Assembly (NCBI GenBank): GCA_963971305.1 | Contig: OZ020307.1 | Location: 7,763,501-7,827,500, forward strand | Reading direction: 5' to 3' | Length of the DNA: 64,000 bases | Source of the DNA: Arcuatula senhousia | Lineage: Eukaryota > Mollusca > Bivalvia > Mytilida > Mytilidae | In this document: in pieces, positions 59,509 through 64,000 of the stretch | How the letters are laid out: each line of letters opens with the position of its first letter | Numbering within the stretch: the stretch's first letter is position 1 | Notes under the pieces: generated by a model | Told to the model about the DNA's origin: nothing | Database searches by the model: none | What the model saw: only the letters and a program-made list of their open reading frames with translations | Position numbers and translations under genes: made by a program

Positions 59509-61564
59509 CAAGGTAAGAAATCTGATGTTGCTTCCAAAGATACCGGTTGGAGGTCGTCTGTCTCATTTTTACCATCAATGGAAAAAAATAACGACAGACA
59601 AATGGGTTTTATCAACTGTAAACGAAGGTTACAAGTTGGAATTTATAACAAAACCTCCTTTTTCGGGTATCAAAGAAACAAAAATAAATTTAAGGGACTC
59701 AGATATTTTACAAATAGAAATTCAAAATTTGTTAGAAAAAAATGCTATAGAAAAAGTTCCTGTGAATCAAACTCGATGCGGTTTTTACAGCACACTTTTT
59801 CTTGTTCCAAAAAAGAATGGGGAACTCAGACCAGTAATAAATCTGAAACCTTTAAATCGTTATCTGAGGAAGCAACATTTCAGAATGGATACTATGACAA
59901 AGGTTTTAAATCTAGTCAAACAAGGAGATTGGGGAATGACACTAGATCTAAAAGATGCGTATCTGCATATACCAGTGTTTCAAAAACATCGAAAGTTTCT
60001 CCGTTTTTGTTTTCAAAAACAAGTGTACCAATTTCGTGCCCTGTGTTTCGGCCCAACAAGTTCTCCAAGGGTCTTCACAAAGATAATTTCGGTCATAGCG
60101 GCACATCTTCGAAAACAAAGCATACGTCTGGCAACTTATCTGGACGATTGGCTTGCAGTAAATCAAAACAAACAAATGTTAGTTCAAAATCGAGAAACTA
60201 TTATAGATCTCCTTGTTCGACTAGGTTTTATTATAAATGTAGAAAAGTCGAATTTTCTCCCAAATCAGGATGTGACATACATAGGGGGAAGGTTCAAACT
60301 AGATTTAGGGAAAGTGTATCCTACAGAGGACAGAATAAAAAAGCTCAAATTGACAATTCTAGAGTTAATGAATTGGCAAACAACAGCACAACATTATCTG
60401 AAAGTGCTCGGAATGATGGCCTCTTGTCTAGAGTTGATACCCAATGGTCGTCTGTTTATGAGACCAATTCAGTGGCACCTATTGCAGCAATGGAAACCAT
60501 CTCTGATGAGCCTCAATTATATAATTCCTTGCACAATAGAGCTCAAGATGCATCTGAGTTGGTGGTTGTCAACAACAAACACCTTGAAGGGCCGAGTGAT
60601 ATCGCCTCTTCAAGCAACTGTGACACTAACAACAGATGCATCTATGATGGGTTGGGGTGGCCATGTAGGGAATCAAACAGTTCAGGGTCTTTGGTCCGAT
60701 CTAAAGAAAACTTGGCATATCAACAATCTAGAACTAGAGGCTGTTATTCTGGCAGTCAAACACTTTCTACCAACTTTGAGAAAGAAAATAGTGTTAATAC
60801 GCTCCGACAACACAACGGTTGTTCAGTACATCAATCGACAAGGGGGGACTCGGTCCGCTTATCTATGTCAGCAAACATGGGAGCTTTGGAATTTGGCAAT
60901 TCAGAACCAAATTGTTTTCAAGGCAGCTCACATTGCAGGTCAGGACAATGTCCTGGCAGACAGTCTGAGTCGTGCCAAGGTCAAATCGACAGAATGGTCT
61001 CTGAATCAGGAAATAACGAATCAGATTTTTCACATGTGGGAACATCCTCTGATAGATTTGTTTGCTTCCAAAGAAAATCACAAAGCTCCAGTGTATTGCT
61101 CATGGATAAAAGACAACAAAGCATATGCAATAGATGCGTTCACAATTCCTTGGGAAGGCATGTTTGCATTTGCTTATCCCCCTCTGTCCCTCATTCAGAA
61201 GGTGATTCAGTACATGCAACAATTTCAATGTCAGCTAATACTGATAGCACCCCATTGGCCGAGACAAACTTGGTATCCTCAAATGTTACAAATGTTAATT
61301 GCACCACCAGTGAAATTACCAGTGCAGGAAAATCTTCTGTCTCAAGGGAAGGGGAAAATAACTCATCCCAGTCCAGAGATATTTCAGCTGACTGCATGGC
61401 TGTTATCGACAGTAACTTCAGATCAAAAGGCTTTTCAAAAAACACTAGGAAATTGTTGGAACAGTCATGGCGTCAGGGAACAAGGAAAGATTACAAATCA
61501 AAATTCAAAAAATTTCATAGCTGGTGTAGTCAAAGGAAAATTAATCCCTTTGAAGCATCTTTAG
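59291..61564 (+). CDS. DIRS-like reverse transcriptase-RNase H
   Basis: A 757-codon frame overlapping the gag end; the conserved protein begins near residue 85. RT covers about 145-335, with LDLKDAYLHIP near 218 and YLDD at 283-286. RNase H covers about 445-560, with TTDAS near 447, an NNLELEA helix near 479 and SDNTT near 505. After that comes a region typical of DIRS and Ngaro elements between RNase H and recombinase (LFASKENH, then YPPLSLI and LILIAPHWP, about 590-660). The last 60 codons overlap the recombinase frame. There is no stop or obvious missing residue, so this gene alone looks intact. Its start codon is uncertain; translation may come by reinitiation or frameshift from gag. Confidence 0.93.
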   Translation: MLQLLRNLIRRRINQMLTLTNLLLIIFVFPRLKETIVQEEKEQKLTDVKVRALETRKVVPERDPASNKTKVNDKVRNLMLLPKIPVGGRLSHFYHQWKKITTDKWVLSTVNEGYKLEFITKPPFSGIKETKINLRDSDILQIEIQNLLEKNAIEKVPVNQTRCGFYSTLFLVPKKNGELRPVINLKPLNRYLRKQHFRMDTMTKVLNLVKQGDWGMTLDLKDAYLHIPVFQKHRKFLRFCFQKQVYQFRALCFGPTSSPRVFTKIISVIAAHLRKQSIRLATYLDDWLAVNQNKQMLVQNRETIIDLLVRLGFIINVEKSNFLPNQDVTYIGGRFKLDLGKVYPTEDRIKKLKLTILELMNWQTTAQHYLKVLGMMASCLELIPNGRLFMRPIQWHLLQQWKPSLMSLNYIIPCTIELKMHLSWWLSTTNTLKGRVISPLQATVTLTTDASMMGWGGHVGNQTVQGLWSDLKKTWHINNLELEAVILAVKHFLPTLRKKIVLIRSDNTTVVQYINRQGGTRSAYLCQQTWELWNLAIQNQIVFKAAHIAGQDNVLADSLSRAKVKSTEWSLNQEITNQIFHMWEHPLIDLFASKENHKAPVYCSWIKDNKAYAIDAFTIPWEGMFAFAYPPLSLIQKVIQYMQQFQCQLILIAPHWPRQTWYPQMLQMLIAPPVKLPVQENLLSQGKGKITHPSPEIFQLTAWLLSTVTSDQKAFQKTLGNCWNSHGVREQGKITNQNSKNFIAGVVKGKLIPLKHL

Positions 61565-62376
61565 AAGCATGTGCTAATTTTTTGGCAGATTTATTTGATG
61601 AAGGCTTGAAATATAGAACTATTGCTGGGTACAGGTCAATGCTATCGTCAGTATTAGCTCCCATTGATAAAATTCCTGTGGGGCAACATCCTAGCATTAT
61701 AAGATTGTTAAAAGGTGTTTTCAATAGTCGTCCTCCTGTGCATAAACTTATACCTGAATGGGATTTACCTATCGTTTTAGATTTGCTGAAACATCCACCT
61801 TTTGAGCCGTTGAAATTAGCCTCGTTGAAGTACAGTACCTTTAAGACAGTTTTTCTAATTGCGATAACCACTTTCCGTAGATGTAGTGACTTGCAATCAT
61901 TAAAACTCGGAGAAGGATCTGTGAATGTACAAAGTCAAGGTATTACTTTTTTGAGACATGGATTTTCAAAGCAGTCTAGACCTCAACATGATAGTTCAAA
62001 AATTTTTATTCCGTCTTTTTCGGACAATAAACTTTTGGATCCAAAACGTGCTTTATTTTACTATTTGAAAAAAACTGAGAATTTTCGTAAAGATGAGCAA
62101 AGTAACAAACTATTTTTGGCAGTAAACAAACCTCATAAACCTGTGTCTTGTCAAACAATTTCAAGGTGGATTGTTAAAACTATTAAGTTAGCTTATAGCA
62201 AGAAAGAGAAAAAGATAGGCAAAATAAAAGGACATTCTACACGTGCTATTGGACCATCCTGAGCCTTGTTTAAGGGAGCTCCAATGAGTGACATTTTACA
62301 AAGTGCAGATTGGAGCAGTGCTTCTACGTTTATGAAGTTTTATAGGAAGGATGTCAGTGTAGATTTTTTAAAGTAA
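61396..62376 (+). pseudogene. DIRS-like tyrosine recombinase with premature stop
   Basis: The recombinase is in a different frame from RT. An N-terminal core-binding-like region (about 61440-61680, SWRQGTRKDYKSKF onward) is followed by a catalytic domain with the first Arg in TFRRCSD (near 61880) and HSTR (near 62235). TGA at 62260-62262 then ends the frame. Beyond it the same frame reads on for 37 codons with the conserved end, including the probable catalytic Tyr in KFYRK (near 62340), before TAA at 62374. The nonsense codon therefore removes the nucleophile. The upstream ATG at 61396 is one possible start; the frame is open back to 59578 across the RT gene. Confidence 0.88.
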
Positions 62377-62648
62377 TGATTCTACCCGGCGAGCTGGCTG
62401 GAGTAGATTAATGTTTTCATTAATCATGTTAATTGCTGATGTACAGTTATTACCTATTGTTATATTATGATGTTTATCATGTGGGACTCTGATGGACAGG
62501 AAGTCACATCATGGTTATTATTGGTGATGGTTTTTAGTATTCATGTGAAAGAAACTGTTTCATGCATCCACAGCCTGTATTGAGAAGCTTTGGAATCAAA
62601 GATAAATCCTAAGGTACATAAGACAGGTAAGTACCTAATTTATGATAT
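62377..62648 (+). other. 3' non-coding region of the DIRS-like element
   Basis: Non-coding. It includes the first copy (62604-62633) of a 30-bp perfect direct repeat that recurs at 62864-62893; both contain GACAGGTAAGTA, a perfect match to a splice-donor consensus. Confidence 0.6.
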
Positions 62649-62713
62649 AAAATTCCAAAATTTGTTAACAAGTTAAAATTTTGTGAATAAATTATACTTA
62701 CCTGTCTTATGTA
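62649..62713 (+). repeat. Right-end foldback, first arm
   Basis: A 65-bp arm that is the perfect reverse complement of 62875-62939. The loop between the arms holds the right inverted terminal repeat. Complex inverted repeats at one end are a hallmark of DIRS elements, which use an internal complementary region to form circles. Confidence 0.88.
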
Positions 62714-62754
62714 ACAACCATCCCTCCATCCCCTGCATGAATCAGTTTATGCGG

Positions 62755-62815
62755 TGTCCTTCGTGCGCCGTATGAATAATGAGGCATGCAGGTCTGGTAT
62801 TACCGGAAGTCAGGT
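62755..62815 (-). repeat. Right inverted terminal repeat of the DIRS-like element
   Basis: Reverse complement of the left end; 62774-62815 matches 33743-33784 exactly over 42 bp. Confidence 0.92.
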
Positions 62816-62874
62816 AATCACATGATTTTTGACTTCCGGGCGAGCTGAATACCGCAAAGAGAGAAATCCTAAGG

Positions 62875-62939
62875 TACATAAGACAGGTAAGTATAATTTA
62901 TTCACAAAATTTTAACTTGTTAACAAATTTTGGAATTTT
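62875..62939 (-). repeat. Right-end foldback, second arm
   Basis: Perfect inverted copy of 62649-62713. The sequence after 62939 changes to an unrelated tandem repeat, so this is taken as the right limit of the DIRS-like element. Confidence 0.85.
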
Positions 62940-62940
62940 T

Positions 62941-63304
62941 CTTGGAGTTATGGCACTTTGAACTTAGAAATTTGCTTAAAATCCTCATTTATCATCTTGT
63001 CAGCGCAACTCAAACCAAATTCAATGAAACTTGGTATATAGGATGGAGATCATATGTTGTTATGCACGTTACCAGGAAATTTTGATCCTCATTTTTTTCT
63101 GGGAGTTATGGCACTTTGAACTTAGAAATTTGCGTAAAATCCTCATTTGTCATCTCGTCAGCACAACTCCTCTGAAACTACTGAACCGAATTCAATGAAA
63201 CTTGGTAAATAGAAAGTACACCATATGAAGTTGTGCATATGACCAGGAAAATTTTATCCTCAAATTTTTGTGGGAGTAATGTCCCTTTGAACTTAGAACT
63301 TTTT
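62941..63304. repeat. Diverged tandem repeat, about 155-170 bp units
   Basis: The phrase GGGAGTTATGGCACTTTGAA recurs at about 62944, 63103 and (diverged) 63272, with AATTCAATGAAACTTGGTA between copies. This AATGAAACTTGG family resembles repeats frequent in bivalves. The DIRS element joins it within a unit. Confidence 0.8.
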
Positions 63305-63312
63305 GAGGAAAC

Positions 63313-63325
63313 GGGGGGGGGGGGG
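63313..63325. repeat. Poly-G run, 13 bases
   Basis: An uninterrupted run of G between two tandem repeats. Open frames across it on both strands are not credible. Confidence 0.9.
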
Positions 63326-63359
63326 AGACATCGTTTTTGTAGGCAAAAACAAACTTTAA

Positions 63360-64000
63360 TTTGTGTTATTACAGGTCGATGTAATGACTTGACATGTGAC
63401 ATAAGTGTTATTACTGTTTTAAGTAATGACTTTACTGGTGACATTGGTGTTGTTTCAGACATAGTTTTATTATGACTTTTCTGTTGAAATAACTGTTGTT
63501 TAGATTTATATACTGACTTCACTGTTGACATTTCTGTTATAACATACTTGGGGAATGACTAAACTGTTGACATTTCTGTTATAACATACTTGGGGAATGA
63601 CTAAACTAGTCACGTTAGTGTCATTACAAACTTAAGGAATTATTAAACTGGTGACATTACTGTTATAACAGACTTGGGGAATGACTAAACTAGTCACGTT
63701 AGTGTCATTACAAACTTAAAGTATTATTAAACTGGTGACATTACTGTTATAACAGACTTAAGGAATGACTAAACTGTTGACATTAGTATTGTTACAGACT
63801 TAAGGAATTACTAAACTGGTGATATAAGTGTTATTACAGACATTTGAATTACTAAATAGGTGACATTAGTGTTATTACGGACTTTTGAATTACTAAACTA
63901 GTGACATTAGTGTTATTACGGACTTAAGGAATTACTAAACTGGTGATATAAGTGTTATTACAGACTTGAATTACTAAACTGGTGATATAGGTGTTATTAC
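63360..64000. repeat. Minisatellite, units of about 42 bp, running off the window
   Basis: Units such as GACTTAAGGAATTACTAAAC, TGGTGACATTAGTGTTATTA repeat imperfectly from about 63360 to the last base. A 42-bp variant with ACTTGGGGAATGACTAAAC is locally amplified at 63540-63720. The array continues beyond the window. Confidence 0.88.

Larger units (their letters stand above)
33743..62939 (+). mobile_element. DIRS-like tyrosine-recombinase retrotransposon, interrupted and degraded
   Basis: Without its 24-kb insertion this is a roughly 5.1-kb element on the plus strand: left inverted repeat, gag in two parts (33833-34743 and 58822-59508), RT-RNase H (59291-61564), tyrosine recombinase (61396-62376) and a right end with inverted and direct repeats. 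RT plus RNase H followed by a tyrosine recombinase and no DDE integrase is diagnostic of the DIRS order. These elements integrate through circular intermediates and normally leave no target duplication; I see none. The copy is inactive: gag is split, its halves are out of frame, and the recombinase has a stop before the catalytic tyrosine. The outer limits are inferred from the repeats and are approximate. Confidence 0.88.

Overview
The window is animal nuclear DNA made almost entirely of repeats and transposons. I see no host protein-coding gene in 64 kb. AT-rich composition, a Ty3/Gypsy LTR element primed by a tRNA-Leu-like site, a DIRS-type tyrosine-recombinase retrotransposon, a tRNA-derived SINE, MITE-like elements and repeats of the kind common in mussels, oysters and clams suggest a bivalve mollusc. 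The species cannot be fixed from sequence alone.

Layout. 1-1841: one unit of a 1,743-bp repeat whose first 94 bases recur at 1744-1837. 1842-33742: a macrosatellite of 1,719-bp units, each a 467-bp module with terminal inverted repeats (TIRs) plus a 1,252-bp spacer; 13 spacers and 13 modules are present and unit 5 lacks its module. The last module is split by a 9,555-bp Gypsy element (23979-33533, minus strand) with apparently identical 974-bp LTRs, a 4-bp target duplication, a tRNA-Leu primer site, gag, a likely -1 frameshift site, and pol carrying two C2H2 zinc fingers beyond the integrase. 33743-62939: a DIRS-like element (gag, RT-RNase H, tyrosine recombinase), broken by a nonsense codon and by a 24,078-bp insertion. 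That insertion (34744-58821) is flanked by TTAA, ends in inverted repeats whose tip is the palindrome TAAGACCACGGTCTTA, and carries two opposed arrays of a near-identical motif (35159-38662 and 54609-58510) around about 16 kb of cargo with no recognisable gene. 62941-64000: two further tandem repeats.

Order of events. The DIRS element came before the giant TTAA insertion that splits its gag; the satellite came before the Gypsy insertion. Identical LTRs and intact reading frames make the Gypsy copy the youngest datable event. The Gypsy genes work together as one retrotransposition unit (capsid, then protease, RT, RNase H and integrase through frameshifting). The DIRS genes once formed a similar unit using a tyrosine recombinase, but this copy looks dead. 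The giant TTAA element, whose subterminal arrays repeat its own terminal motif, is the most unusual object here.
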